Shown one piece after another: positions 1-9,228 of a stretch of DNA of 51,761 bases; the first letter of the stretch is position 1, and each line of letters opens with the position of its first letter. The stretch spans positions 1 through 51,761 of the forward strand of contig JAFTAM010000177.1 of NCBI GenBank assembly GCA_017458675.1. Direction: 5' to 3'. A program made the translations under genes and the position numbers. Origin of the DNA: a bacterium. Its GTDB lineage: Bacteria; Vulcanimicrobiota; Xenobia; Xenobiales; Xenobiaceae. The notes beneath the pieces were generated by a model. The model saw only the letters and a program-made list of their open reading frames with translations. It had not been told where the DNA came from and did no database searches.

Positions 1-1289
1 GAGGCGCAGGCCGCCTCCAGAGCCTGACAGCCCTGCATCTGAGCGTCGATGCAGACCGAAAGCTGACTCCACTGCTCGGGGTCCAGAGAGCCGGCATTGT
101 TGTTGAGGCCGGCGGCCACTTCGGCGATATTGTCGGCGACGCCCTGCAGTATTACTCTGAAAGCCTCAATATCGATTTTATTGTCGGCAGCCAGGCCTAC
201 GGCTATCAGAAGCTCTTCAAAATTGGGAGCGCCGGAGGCCATGCGAAATTCGATATTAACCTTGGTCAAATCATTTTGAATGAGTTTGTCCAGATTGACG
301 AGCAGCTTGTCAAAACCGGCTAAATCCAAAGCCTGCAGACCGTCCTCAAGACCGTGCTTTACGGTAGCGTTGACCAAATTCAGAACCGCTATCAGCTCTT
401 TCTTATGAACGCCGCACAGCGTGCCCAAAGGATGATTTACCAGGGTCTGAACCTGAGAGAGCTCGAGCTGCAGAGAGGATTCCACCGCCAGCCATAAAGC
501 CTTCAAATCCTCGCCCTCCAAGCCGCATTCCCGGGCTCTGAAGAGCTCTTCTGTCAGATAATGCTTGGCGTATTTGCGCTCATTTTCCGCCAGAATTCCC
601 ATATCGGCAACGACGGTAAACATAGTTACGGTCGAAGAGGTTAAAATTCGGATACCGTCCTTCAGACACTTTTCCTGACCTGTGCGCAGGAAGCGATCAA
701 AGGCGCCCATACCGGCTTCTATGCTGGAAACAACTCTGCCGGCGCATTCCCAAAGCGACGATTCTCCGTAAAAGAGGCCGAAGCGCTTGACGGCGGCGCG
801 CAGACGCACCGTAAAATTCACCGCGGGGACCATAAAGGCCGATAAAACTTTGGGAGAGATATTTTGCTTCAAAACATTCTGAGCGGCCTTTATAAGCTTG
901 TCAAAGACCGGATATGGTGAAACCGCCGCCTGTCTGCTTACCGTACTCATCAGCATATCCTCGAGTTTGGCCGCTTCTTCGGCGCTGTATCTGAGATCGC
1001 GCCCTGCCTTGTCGACAGCATAAAAATCGCGGTTTTCGACAGCTCCCTCCAAATCGCGCAGCGCCACGGCCTGAGAATCGAGCTCGACATTAAGCTGTCC
1101 TAAAAGCTCGCAGACCTTCTCGCTCCAGACAATGCCCCACGAAAAACGTTCAAAGCCCGACTTTTTAGCCTGTACAACCATTCTGGCTTTGACAAAATAT
1201 TCGTTCAAATCGTCCAAAGCAGTCCCTTGGGAAGCTGCCTGTTCGCAGGTTTTTATTATATATTGCAGGGGAGCGGGAATTTCAGACAC
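1..1289 (-). CDS. Hypothetical helical protein, 3' end outside window
   Basis: I do not recognise this protein. The minus-strand frame is open from a GTG at 1287-1289 to the left edge (about 429 codons) with no internal stop. I read it line by line over most of its length. The start is supported by GGAGAAA about 7 nt upstream. The translation is rich in Leu, Ala, Glu and Lys, with little proline and no signal peptide or membrane segment near the N-terminus, so a soluble, mainly alpha-helical protein is likely. It begins with the residues MSEIPAPLQYIIKTCEQA. It lies divergently from the amidase and about 3.4 kb from the tubulin-like gene. Helical partners of Tubulin_2 proteins exist in other genomes, but a link here is inference only. 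The coding call is firm; the function is unknown. Confidence 0.75.
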   Translation of the reverse strand, partial: MSEIPAPLQYIIKTCEQAASQGTALDDLNEYFVKARMVVQAKKSGFERFSWGIVWSEKVCELLGQLNVELDSQAVALRDLEGAVENRDFYAVDKAGRDLRYSAEEAAKLEDMLMSTVSRQAAVSPYPVFDKLIKAAQNVLKQNISPKVLSAFMVPAVNFTVRLRAAVKRFGLFYGESSLWECAGRVVSSIEAGMGAFDRFLRTGQEKCLKDGIRILTSSTVTMFTVVADMGILAENERKYAKHYLTEELFRARECGLEGEDLKALWLAVESSLQLELSQVQTLVNHPLGTLCGVHKKELIAVLNLVNATVKHGLEDGLQALDLAGFDKLLVNLDKLIQNDLTKVNIEFRMASGAPNFEELLIAVGLAADNKIDIEAFRVILQGVADNIAEVAAGLNNNAGSLDPEQWSQLSVCIDAQMQGCQALEAACA

Positions 1290-1351
1290 TAGCTTTCTCC
1301 GTATTATTATCTGCCGAATATCAGTTATCCAAAACGCTTTCGTTAAACAAT

Positions 1352-1380
1352 TTATAAGCCCCTTTACGCCTTGAGGCAAA
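1352..1380 (-). promoter_or_regulatory. Candidate sigma70-type promoter for the partial gene
   Basis: Read on the minus strand, TTTGCC (1380-1375) is followed after 17 nt by TTATAA (1357-1352), about 63 nt ahead of the GTG start. The spacer carries an imperfect inverted repeat, CTTTGCC-TCAA-GGCGTAAAG. The remaining 1381-1573 stretch before the amidase is GC-rich and shows no clear gene. Confidence 0.4.
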
Positions 1381-1573
1381 GAGATAAACCTTTTTATAAA
1401 TAACCGCTCCCCGCTTGCCCGCATGACGCCGCCCGGCCGCCGGCCGCCGTCTTTGGCGAAGAGGCCGGGTACCTTCGCCCGGAACGATAAGGCAAAAAAA
1501 AAACGCATACGCAGGCGGCATGCCCGTCGGCAGACAGGGGAAAAACAGAAACTGTTGCAAATATCCCCCCACT

Positions 1574-2950
1574 ATGGAAATTTACGATTTAAGCGCCGTG
1601 CAGCAGGCACGGCTGATCCGCGAAAAAAAGCTTTCGCCCGTTGAAATTGTCAAGGCCTATCTGGAACGCATCGATAAGCTCAATTCCAAAATAAACGCCT
1701 TTGTCACTCTGGACCCCGAAGGGGCTCTGAAAGCGGCCCGCAAGGCCGAGAACGAGCCGCCCGCGGGGCCTCTGCACGGCCTTCCCGTGGCTATTAAGGA
1801 TCTTTCCTATACCAAAGGCATGCGCACTACCTGCGGCTCTCTCACTCTCAAGGATTACATTCCCGATCACGACTCCATCTCCGTGACCCGCATTAAAGAG
1901 GCCGGAGGCATTGTCATCGGCAAGACCAACACGCCGGAATTCGGCTACAAGGGAATTACCAATAACAGAGTATTCGGAATTACCCGCAATCCCTGGAATT
2001 TAGAACGCACCAGCGGCGGCTCCAGCGGCGGCTCGGCGGCGGCGGTGGCAGCCGGACTGATCGCTCTGGCCGAAGGTACCGACGGCGCCGGATCTATCCG
2101 CATTCCCTCCGGCTTCTGCGGCATAGTAGGCTTTAAGCCCAGTTTTGCCATGGTCCCCCGCTATCCCATTCCCGATCTTTACTACACTCTGAGCCACACC
2201 GGGCCCATGGCCCGCACCGTAAAGGACACGGCTCTGCTCTTTGAGGTTCTGGCAGGTTCGAGCCGCCATGACAATCTCAGCACCGATCCCCGGGACTGGC
2301 CCAAAAAAGCTTCCGACAAACTGCGCCTGGCCTACAGCCCTACCTTGAACTATGCGCCCGTCAAGAACGCCGTCGAAAAAATTGTCCGGGAGAGCGCCTT
2401 TAAATTTGAGGAGCTGGGCTATGAGGTCGCCGAGGAGAATCCGCCTATCGAGGAAGACCCCGAGCCCATCGAATTAAACATCTGGAATACCGTATACGCC
2501 TCACGCTACGCTCCCCTGGACGAAAAGACCAGAAGCCTGCTCACCCCGGAGATGGCCGATATAATCGACGAAGGCATGAAGCTGCCCACCTATCTTTTCA
2601 GCAAGGACTCCATAAAGCGCACGAAGCTCTACTACACCATGGACGCCTTCTTTGAAAAGTATGATCTGCTGATCACCCCCACTCTGCCCTTGGAGGCCTT
2701 CTCCGCCGAGATTGAGAGGCCTGAGCGCGTCGCCGACAGGGAAATCAAGACTCTGTTCGGCTGGACGCCCTTCACCTATCCCTTCAACCTCACCGGTCAG
2801 CCCGCTCTGACCGTTCCGGCCGGCCTCGGTCCTCAGGGACTACCCGTGGGAATGCAGATCATCGGTCCCCGCGGCAGCGACCGCTTCATTCTGGAGGTCG
2901 CCGAGCGCTTTGAGGAGCTGGCTCCCTTCCCGAAACTTAATTTCAACTAG
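1574..2950 (+). CDS. Amidase (amidase signature family)
   Basis: Amidase-signature hydrolase that cleaves a carboxamide bond; the substrate cannot be told from sequence. From the chosen ATG it is 458 residues, usual for the family. The Ser-cisSer-Lys triad is readable: Lys75 in VAIKDLS, the Gly/Ser block SGGSSGGSAAA around residues 147-157, and the nucleophile Ser174 in GAGSIRIPSG. An earlier in-frame ATG at 1520 would add 18 basic residues unlike family N-termini, and MEIYDLSAVQQARLI at 1574 is a typical amidase start, though no strong Shine-Dalgarno precedes it. GatA is an alternative, but no GatB or GatC gene is adjacent, so a stand-alone amidase is preferred. It is probably cytoplasmic, as no signal peptide is seen. 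It heads a plus-strand run with the next two hydrolases. Confidence 0.9.
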   Translation: MEIYDLSAVQQARLIREKKLSPVEIVKAYLERIDKLNSKINAFVTLDPEGALKAARKAENEPPAGPLHGLPVAIKDLSYTKGMRTTCGSLTLKDYIPDHDSISVTRIKEAGGIVIGKTNTPEFGYKGITNNRVFGITRNPWNLERTSGGSSGGSAAAVAAGLIALAEGTDGAGSIRIPSGFCGIVGFKPSFAMVPRYPIPDLYYTLSHTGPMARTVKDTALLFEVLAGSSRHDNLSTDPRDWPKKASDKLRLAYSPTLNYAPVKNAVEKIVRESAFKFEELGYEVAEENPPIEEDPEPIELNIWNTVYASRYAPLDEKTRSLLTPEMADIIDEGMKLPTYLFSKDSIKRTKLYYTMDAFFEKYDLLITPTLPLEAFSAEIERPERVADREIKTLFGWTPFTYPFNLTGQPALTVPAGLGPQGLPVGMQIIGPRGSDRFILEVAERFEELAPFPKLNFN

Positions 2951-3028
2951 CTGAGAATAACCGTTCGTGAACGGCGTGTCTGTTTACGATCGGGCCATAT
3001 TTTAAACTAAAGCCGAGGTCAACTGTCC

Positions 3029-3655
3029 ATGCCTGCAACTATTCTGCGGACCGAAACGGGTTCTTACTGCACCAACTGCTATATCGTCTATGACAAAAAC
3101 AATGTCGGAGTTATTATTGATCCCGGCGACGAAGCGGAAGAAATCGAACGCCTCGTCAAGGCCTACGGTCTGGATATCAAGGCCATCCTGCTGACCCACG
3201 GCCACTGCGACCACCTGATGGCCGCCGCTCCTCTGCAGGAGAAATACGCCTATCCTCTCTACGTACACCGGGACGACGCCAAAATGGTGGAGGAATGCGT
3301 GCTTCAGGGAAGGATCATCGGTCTGCGCTGCGCCAAAGCGCCTCGAGTAGATCATTATCTTCAGGAAAGCGAGCCTCTGACCTTCGGCGGCTTGTCGTTC
3401 CGCTTTCTTCATACTCCCGGCCACACTCCGGGCGGCGTCGTCATCCTCTGCGGCAATGACGCTTTCTGCGGCGACACTATCTTCAGAGGCTCGGTGGGGC
3501 GTACCGACCTGCCCGGTTCCAGTCAGCGCGCGCTCTTTGACTCGATATGCGCCAAGGTCTACACCCTGCCCGATTCAGTCGTCCTCCACCCCGGCCACGG
3601 TCCCGATACCACCGTGCAGTACGAAAAGAGAAACAACCCCTTTGTGCGTCCCTGA
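3029..3655 (+). CDS. MBL-fold metallo-hydrolase (glyoxalase II-like)
   Basis: Small metallo-beta-lactamase-fold hydrolase of 208 residues, the size of the glyoxalase II-like (YcbL-type) subgroup. The zinc motif is THGHCDH (His57, His59, Asp61, His62), followed by His132 in HTPGHTPGG, Asp149 in CGDT and His190 in HPGHG, so the dinuclear site is complete. Family members hydrolyse thioesters such as S-lactoylglutathione, or other esters; the substrate here is not determined. There is no signal peptide, so it is cytoplasmic. The start follows a GAGG-type ribosome site. It lies about 80 nt after the amidase and 15 nt before tatD, consistent with an operon. Confidence 0.9.
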   Translation: MPATILRTETGSYCTNCYIVYDKNNVGVIIDPGDEAEEIERLVKAYGLDIKAILLTHGHCDHLMAAAPLQEKYAYPLYVHRDDAKMVEECVLQGRIIGLRCAKAPRVDHYLQESEPLTFGGLSFRFLHTPGHTPGGVVILCGNDAFCGDTIFRGSVGRTDLPGSSQRALFDSICAKVYTLPDSVVLHPGHGPDTTVQYEKRNNPFVRP

Positions 3656-3670
3656 ATCAGGAACTGAAAT

Positions 3671-4456
3671 ATGCTTAAAACCGCCGATACCCACATTCAC
3701 TTAAATTCCGAGGATTACGCCTCCGATTGGCAGAGTCTGGTTCAGGAGGCCGTCAAGGCAGGCATAAACGCTTTTATTGTGCCGGGAACCGACCCCGAGT
3801 CCTCAAAACAGGCTCTGGCCATGAGCGCGGAATGCAATCATATCCTGCCCGCCGGCGGTATCCATCCGCACGATTGCCAGACCGCCTCAGCGCAGAACTT
3901 TGATCTCATAAGGTCCATGCTGCCCAAACTCATTGCGGTAGGAGAAATCGGTCTCGATTATCACTACGATTTCAACCCCCGCCAGGACCAGCGCCGCTGT
4001 CTGGCCGACAATATCGAACTGGCCAAAGAGGGCGATCTGCCGGTTATCATTCACACTCGCGAATCTGACGAAGACCTCCTGGACATATTGAAAGGCGCCG
4101 GTCTGCCCCGGCGCGGCGGAGTGGTGCACTGCTGCAGCTCACCCTGGGAATACGTCAAAAAATACCTGGATATGGGCCTCTATATAGGCATAACCGGCAT
4201 GGCAACCTTCCCCAAAGCCGTCGAGATGAGAGAGAATGCGGAGAAATGTCCTTTTGACCGCCTGCTCATCGAAACCGACGGTCCTTATCTGGCTCCGGTT
4301 CCCCACCGTGGCAAACGCTGCCAGCCCATCTGGCTGCTCGATACCGCCGCCAAAATCGCCGAACTCAGAAGCCAAAGTCCGGAAGAACTCAAACAGCAGG
4401 CCGCCCGCAACGCCTGCAGCCTCTTCGGCGGCAGACTGACCGAACTGCTCAGCTGA
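3671..4456 (+). CDS. tatD: TatD family metal-dependent hydrolase
   Basis: TatD/YcfH-type amidohydrolase-superfamily protein of 261 residues, normal length. Metal ligands are readable: DTHIHLN near the N-terminus (His8, His10), GIHPHD, GEIGLDYH, IHTRES, HCCSS and the C-terminal ETDGPYLAP. TatD proteins are metal-dependent 3'-5' exonucleases or deoxyribonucleases linked to DNA repair and quality control, and are cytoplasmic. It starts 15 nt after the MBL-fold gene. A second, clearly different TatD paralogue is encoded at 48352-49134, so the symbol marks the family rather than proven orthology. Confidence 0.9.
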   Translation: MLKTADTHIHLNSEDYASDWQSLVQEAVKAGINAFIVPGTDPESSKQALAMSAECNHILPAGGIHPHDCQTASAQNFDLIRSMLPKLIAVGEIGLDYHYDFNPRQDQRRCLADNIELAKEGDLPVIIHTRESDEDLLDILKGAGLPRRGGVVHCCSSPWEYVKKYLDMGLYIGITGMATFPKAVEMRENAEKCPFDRLLIETDGPYLAPVPHRGKRCQPIWLLDTAAKIAELRSQSPEELKQQAARNACSLFGGRLTELLS

Positions 4457-4549
4457 GAGCGCGCCGCCGTTCCAAAACCGCGCATTTTTGTGCGAACCGG
4501 CCCGCCGTTTTCACCCGCCCGCCAGATTGCTGCGGCAGCCCCTCGCGCC

Positions 4550-4702
4550 GTCATTCTGAGCGAAGGAAGAAACTTAAACCGTGCTTCCTTTTGCCGCGCA
4601 GCGCGGCAGACGCAGCCGACTCAGCGCATAAAAACGCCGAACAGGCATAAGCCGCCGGCGGAAGAATAAGCATACAGTTAATAAAAGGGAGAAGAATAAG
4701 CA
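4550..4702. repeat. Intergenic CATTCTGAGCGAAG motif and 12-bp direct repeat
   Basis: The gap between tatD and the tubulin-like gene contains GTCATTCTGAGCGAAGGAAG at 4550-4569. This motif recurs in the gaps at about 9.98-10.02 kb and, in variant form, at 23.84, 25.49 and 29.37 kb. Nearer the next gene, GAAGAATAAGCA occurs twice exactly 30 nt apart (4661-4672 and 4691-4702), the second copy ending just before the ATG. No gene is visible here. Confidence 0.6.
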
Positions 4703-4704
4703 AA

Positions 4705-7620
4705 ATGGCCTCAAAATTTTTATTCATCGGCGTCGGCAGCATAGGAGCGGCCGCCGTTAACAAAGCCGCGGAGCCTATATATGAAGCCTTCCCCGATACC
4801 ATTCAGGCCGTCATTATGGATACCGACGCAGGCATAGACAAGATCAGCGCTTCTCCCCATACCGCAGCGGTCCGTTTAAACGCAGAAGACAGCGCCCGAG
4901 CCATGCAAAACCGCAAAAAAAGTCCGGCCCTGGATTCCTGGCTGCCCGTCGCTCCCATGAACCCAGAAACCGAACACGGCCTTTTCGGCTGCAAATTCCT
5001 GGGGCGTCTGGCCTTGGTCATAAATATCGCTCAGGTTAACGAAGCTGTAGAAAAGGCCCTGAAGAGTTTAAAGGCCTCCTCAGATTCGGAAGACTCTCCC
5101 ATAGAAGTATTCGTCTGCGCCACTCTGGGCGGAGGCACCGGCGCCATACTTCCCGACCTGGGCTATCTGATCCGAAGCTGCGCCGATAATCTGGGTCTGA
5201 CCGTAAAGCTGCGGGCCCTGATTCCTCTTTCCGAAGAACTGCCGGAAGCCGAAGAAGCGACTGCGGCCAATATTTACGCGGGCTTTGCCGAACTCAATCA
5301 CTGGATGCAGCCCGGCGTTATCCATACCTTTTCCGTCAACACCGAAGAGCGCGACGACTGGAGAGCTCCCGAAGACGAGAACTCTCTGAGCAGACGCGAC
5401 GACAGCACCGACGCCATTATGGCCAATCTGGATATTTTTCTGGCCGACAACGTGCGCAGCGTCAACCCCGGCTTTAAGACCAAAAAGGACAAGGATCACA
5501 GCGAAGCCCCTAAGGAGACGAAGGAGAGCAAAAGCTTTATCGATCTTGAAGACAGCGATCAACGACCCTTTGACAAGATTATCTTCCACTGTCTGGACAG
5601 GTTTGACGGCTCCAGAGAGGTTAACGATCTGATCCTCCTGCTGCGCCGCTTTCATAACTGGAGCGTCCAGACGCCCTCGCTCTTCAAAGAGATTTTCTCA
5701 GATACTGAAGCAAGCGGCCCGGCCTCCTCTGCGGAGGATCCCGCGCCCTTTATCGATCTCCAGGCCTACCAGGCGGCCCGTCCCACCCGCAAAATATTGG
5801 ATATAATTTACAGCTCGGTCTCCTGCAATTCCGTCAGCGAACTTTCCGAGCTGCTCTTCCGTAAAGATCTCAGCGAAGACAAGATCCGCGGCGTCCGCGA
5901 AGCGGCCCAGTTTGTCAAGAATAACCGGCTGGACGTGGCCGATTTTGACAAAACCTTTAAGTCCACGTGGGAAAGCGCCCACAGCGGCTCCTATTATGTA
6001 CCGGCCCTAATCAAACTGAAAACAGAAGAGTTCCGCAAAACGAATCTCAGCGGCAAGGAACTGCAGAAATTTATGCAGGAGCTGGACGGCAGGCTGCAGA
6101 GCCTGACCGATTCCGCCGGAGAGGGGAAGGAGATCTTCGCCAAATTTGCCGACAGCCGAAACTGGTATATCGAGCAGTTTAAAAACAGCCTCAGCTCCTC
6201 GGTAACCTCCATAGTCAACGCCCAGCACAACTGCATAATAATGCTGGCTATGCTCGAGGAACTCAACCGCATCTTTTCCTTCAGCTTAAACGCTCTGCAC
6301 GAAAGAGTCAACGAGCTCGGCTCCGAGACCATGCGCCTGGAGCAGAACCGCAGCAAAGATCTGGAAAGCATCGCCGCCTTCAAGCCCTCCTTCTGGGCAA
6401 AGCTCACTCATAAGGTGGATACTTATCTTGTGGACGCCTGCTTTAAATCGCTGGAGGATTATTATACAAACAAATTCTCCGGCTTTATGGCCCGCGAAGA
6501 GATCAGCGCTCTGCTGGAAATGCTCGATATAATTTCCGGAGTCAGAAATAAAATCGAAAAGCTGCAGCAATTCCTCGAGGAAGCCGCCGCGCAGCTGCAC
6601 GCCGTCACCAGCTTTGAATACGTGAATATCATCACCGGCACCGATGAAAACCTGATCACCGTTCAGGAAGCCGCCGATTTCATCAAGGACAACACCGCCT
6701 CCGTCAAAATTACCACCCTGCTGGAGGCCATAGACCTGCGCACCAACTCTCAGATGCTGGAGATACCCAATCTCTTCAGCAGCGACGAATGGATTGAATT
6801 TGTCAAGCAGACCAGCGCCTCAATCAATATTATCAACGCTCCCGGCGTGCTGGAAGCCCTGGCCGAAAAATATTCCGACGCCAAAATGCTCAGCCATGTA
6901 CAGCAGATCTGCAGCAAGCTGAGCAAAACCTCCTGTGAATTCATAGTTCCTGCCTCAGCAAGCGTATCCCAAGCCGACGTTCCGGAGCATATCTTTATGG
7001 CAGGCTTCAATACTTCTCCCGGCAGCGATATTGAAAGGCTGGCGGCGGCCCGGCTGCAAAAGGCCGTCGATTTGGTGGAATTTAAGGGCGACCCCTGCAT
7101 AATCCAGGTTCCCGATTCCGAATTTGTCGATTTTATCGGTCTGTACAAAAATCTGCGCATGGGCGACTTTAAGCTCGGCGATTACAAAGAGGCCTATATG
7201 AAATCGCTCATGCGCGGCGCCCGGTTCCTGCACAGCCGCGCCGACGTCAAGCTCAAAGCCCCCGTTCACATTGACGGCCGGGCCCGCCAGGAAGCCGCCA
7301 ATCTCCTGGCTCAGGCCTTTAAAGCCGGCGTCGTCACCGAGAGGCGCTCCGCCGCTTTCGGAGGTCAGGAAAGCTCTCTCACCCTCTTTACCTCGCTGCG
7401 CGTCGATCTCGGCGCCTTCAAGGCCTGCCTTAAGTTATATGAAGATCCCATAGACGCTCTCTTCCTGGAGGGCCGCTTCCTGGCGGCTATGCATAAATGG
7501 CGTTCGGAGCAGACGGAAAGGATGGGCGCGGAGAACTGGCTCAGCTCGCTGCGCCAAGCCCCGCCGGTAAAAGTCGAAATGCCGGAACTGGCTTCGATAG
7601 GCCTCGGCAATTATATGTAA
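4705..7620 (+). CDS. Tubulin-like GTPase (Tubulin_2 type)
   Basis: Large 971-residue protein with an N-terminal tubulin/FtsZ-type GTPase domain. Residues 5-20 form the first Rossmann strand and glycine loop (FIGVGSIGAAAVNKA), and the tubulin signature GGGTGA lies at residues 142-147, after a hydrophobic strand. FtsZ proteins are about 350-400 residues; the remaining 600 or more here are helical and rich in charged residues, as in the Tubulin_2 family of large bacterial tubulin-like proteins of unknown role. No membrane segment is seen. It is flanked by gaps and followed by a strong terminator, so it appears monocistronic. Polymer formation and GTP hydrolysis are inferences from the family. 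This is not the cell-division FtsZ. The exact catalytic loop (T7) was not identified. Confidence 0.8.
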   Translation: MASKFLFIGVGSIGAAAVNKAAEPIYEAFPDTIQAVIMDTDAGIDKISASPHTAAVRLNAEDSARAMQNRKKSPALDSWLPVAPMNPETEHGLFGCKFLGRLALVINIAQVNEAVEKALKSLKASSDSEDSPIEVFVCATLGGGTGAILPDLGYLIRSCADNLGLTVKLRALIPLSEELPEAEEATAANIYAGFAELNHWMQPGVIHTFSVNTEERDDWRAPEDENSLSRRDDSTDAIMANLDIFLADNVRSVNPGFKTKKDKDHSEAPKETKESKSFIDLEDSDQRPFDKIIFHCLDRFDGSREVNDLILLLRRFHNWSVQTPSLFKEIFSDTEASGPASSAEDPAPFIDLQAYQAARPTRKILDIIYSSVSCNSVSELSELLFRKDLSEDKIRGVREAAQFVKNNRLDVADFDKTFKSTWESAHSGSYYVPALIKLKTEEFRKTNLSGKELQKFMQELDGRLQSLTDSAGEGKEIFAKFADSRNWYIEQFKNSLSSSVTSIVNAQHNCIIMLAMLEELNRIFSFSLNALHERVNELGSETMRLEQNRSKDLESIAAFKPSFWAKLTHKVDTYLVDACFKSLEDYYTNKFSGFMAREEISALLEMLDIISGVRNKIEKLQQFLEEAAAQLHAVTSFEYVNIITGTDENLITVQEAADFIKDNTASVKITTLLEAIDLRTNSQMLEIPNLFSSDEWIEFVKQTSASINIINAPGVLEALAEKYSDAKMLSHVQQICSKLSKTSCEFIVPASASVSQADVPEHIFMAGFNTSPGSDIERLAAARLQKAVDLVEFKGDPCIIQVPDSEFVDFIGLYKNLRMGDFKLGDYKEAYMKSLMRGARFLHSRADVKLKAPVHIDGRARQEAANLLAQAFKAGVVTERRSAAFGGQESSLTLFTSLRVDLGAFKACLKLYEDPIDALFLEGRFLAAMHKWRSEQTERMGAENWLSSLRQAPPVKVEMPELASIGLGNYM

Positions 7621-7626
7621 AAAAAG

Positions 7627-7664
7627 GTCCGTCTGCAGAGACTTACGCAGGCGGACTTATTTTA
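7627..7664 (+). terminator. Rho-independent terminator after the tubulin-like gene
   Basis: GTCCGTCTGC (7627-7636) pairs with GCAGGCGGAC (7647-7656) through ten pairs including one G-U, with a 10-nt loop, followed by a T-rich tract. It starts 7 nt after the TAA of the tubulin-like gene. Confidence 0.85.
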
Positions 7665-7800
7665 TCTGAGCCGCATTCATTGCCATAGCGCTCTCCTCCG
7701 CCGGAAAAAGCTGCTCAAAAAAAAAGTTCCCCCGCTGATCGCTAATAAAAACAGACGCCGGGCAGGTTTATTTTTATATAGGCTAGAAATTTTTTCAGCT

Positions 7801-9207
7801 ATGAATATCAGCCGAAAAATCTTTAAATATACCGCTATTGCGGCTATCACTCTGTCCCTCTCCTACCTTCCGGCTCAGGCCGAAAACGCTCCCGAAACCC
7901 ACACTAAGGGCTTGCAGACCTTAAATATCCTGCAGGACCACATTATGCGCCTCTCCGATCAGGTTAAGGCCACCGTAGTCCATGTAGAAGTAATCGCCAA
8001 AGAAGGCAACCAAAGGCGCAAAAATACAGGCAGCGGCTTGATCCTGTCCAAGGACGGCAAAATTGTTACCAATTACCACGTCATCGACAAAGCTCAGGTC
8101 ATTACCGTCATTTTAGACGATAAGAGCAAATACGAAGCGGAAATTATCCGCGACGACCAGCAGACCGACCTGGCCTTCTTAAAGATTAAACCCGATCACG
8201 ATCTGCCGGTGGCCAAACTGGCCAACTCCGACAACGTCAAGGTGGGCGAATGGGTTATCGCCGTCGGAAACCCCTATGGCTTTGACCGCACCGTATCCTT
8301 CGGAATTATCTCCGGCAAGAGCCGCTTCGTGCCCGGCGCCGACAACGGCGTACCTTTAATCAACGACTTCATTCAGACCGACGCCCTGATCGATCACGGC
8401 AATTCCGGCGGTCCCCTGGTAAATATGAAGGGCGAAGTCGTAGGCATCAACTCTATCGGCGTAGGACGCGGACAGGGCTTTACCATCCCTTCCAACATCG
8501 TGGCCGACGTCGACAGCCGTCTGGAAGTTAAGGGCAAAATCCAGCGAGGCTGGCTGGGCGTCTTTATGCAGCCTTTCACCGAGGAACACGCCGTCTTTAT
8601 GGATAAGCCCCAGCTGCGCGGCCTGCTCATCAGCGACACCACTCCCGGCAGCCCCGCCCATAAGGCAGGCTTAAAGAGCGGCGACATCATCACCAAATTC
8701 AACGGCAAAGAGGTCAACGCCAATTCCGAAGAAGCCACCAGCCGCATCAAGCTGGAAGTGGCTCAGCTTCTGCCCAACCAGAAGGTACCCATCGAGTTCT
8801 ACCGCGACGGCAAATATCACAACATCGAAGTAACTCTGGGAACCCAGCCGGCCGTTATCAGCGAAAATATCTACTCCGATTACGGCTTCGTGGCCAATGA
8901 AGTTACCATATCCCTGCAGTTGGAGAACCGGCTTCCCGACCGCACCGGCATGCTGGTCAGCAAGGTTGAAAAGGGCACCGCCGCCCACAACGCCGGCATG
9001 GGACGCGGCGACGTCATTAAAAAGATCAACGGCATGCCCATCAATTCCGCCGCCGATCTCAAAAAGGCCCTGGACCAGGTTAAAAACGATCAGCGCTTCC
9101 TGATCACCGCCAAACGCGGCCAGATCACTATCTATTTCCTGATCGACACCGCCTCCTACAGTCAGGAGGACCCGTCCAAGAGCTCCAAAGACAACAAAGA
9201 AGAATAA
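7801..9207 (+). CDS. HtrA/DegP family serine protease
   Basis: Secreted or periplasmic quality-control protease of the HtrA (S1C) family, 468 residues. An N-terminal signal peptide (residues 1-27, basic then hydrophobic, ending PAQA) exports it. The trypsin-like domain has a full triad: His93 in TNYHVID, Asp123 in QTDLAF and Ser202 in GNSGGP. Two PDZ domains follow (about 255-350 and 365-450), the second including the GMLVSKVEKGTAAHNAGM pattern. This two-PDZ layout matches DegP/DegQ, which degrade or chaperone misfolded envelope proteins. No clear Shine-Dalgarno precedes the ATG. The gene is 21 nt upstream of an AIM24 gene, so the two are probably cotranscribed. A symbol is withheld because the DegP, DegQ and DegS types cannot be separated. 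Confidence 0.95.
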   Translation: MNISRKIFKYTAIAAITLSLSYLPAQAENAPETHTKGLQTLNILQDHIMRLSDQVKATVVHVEVIAKEGNQRRKNTGSGLILSKDGKIVTNYHVIDKAQVITVILDDKSKYEAEIIRDDQQTDLAFLKIKPDHDLPVAKLANSDNVKVGEWVIAVGNPYGFDRTVSFGIISGKSRFVPGADNGVPLINDFIQTDALIDHGNSGGPLVNMKGEVVGINSIGVGRGQGFTIPSNIVADVDSRLEVKGKIQRGWLGVFMQPFTEEHAVFMDKPQLRGLLISDTTPGSPAHKAGLKSGDIITKFNGKEVNANSEEATSRIKLEVAQLLPNQKVPIEFYRDGKYHNIEVTLGTQPAVISENIYSDYGFVANEVTISLQLENRLPDRTGMLVSKVEKGTAAHNAGMGRGDVIKKINGMPINSAADLKKALDQVKNDQRFLITAKRGQITIYFLIDTASYSQEDPSKSSKDNKEE

Positions 9208-9228
9208 AACAGCGAGGACTACTGAATT

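Noticed and set aside
1574..2950. GatA subunit of the tRNA amidotransferase
   Set aside because: No gatB or gatC is nearby, and the sequence fits a generic amidase; the assignment cannot be made.
4705..7620. Cell-division FtsZ
   Set aside because: The protein is more than twice the length of FtsZ and lacks a C-terminal FtsA/ZipA-binding peptide that I can recognise; no division genes are adjacent.
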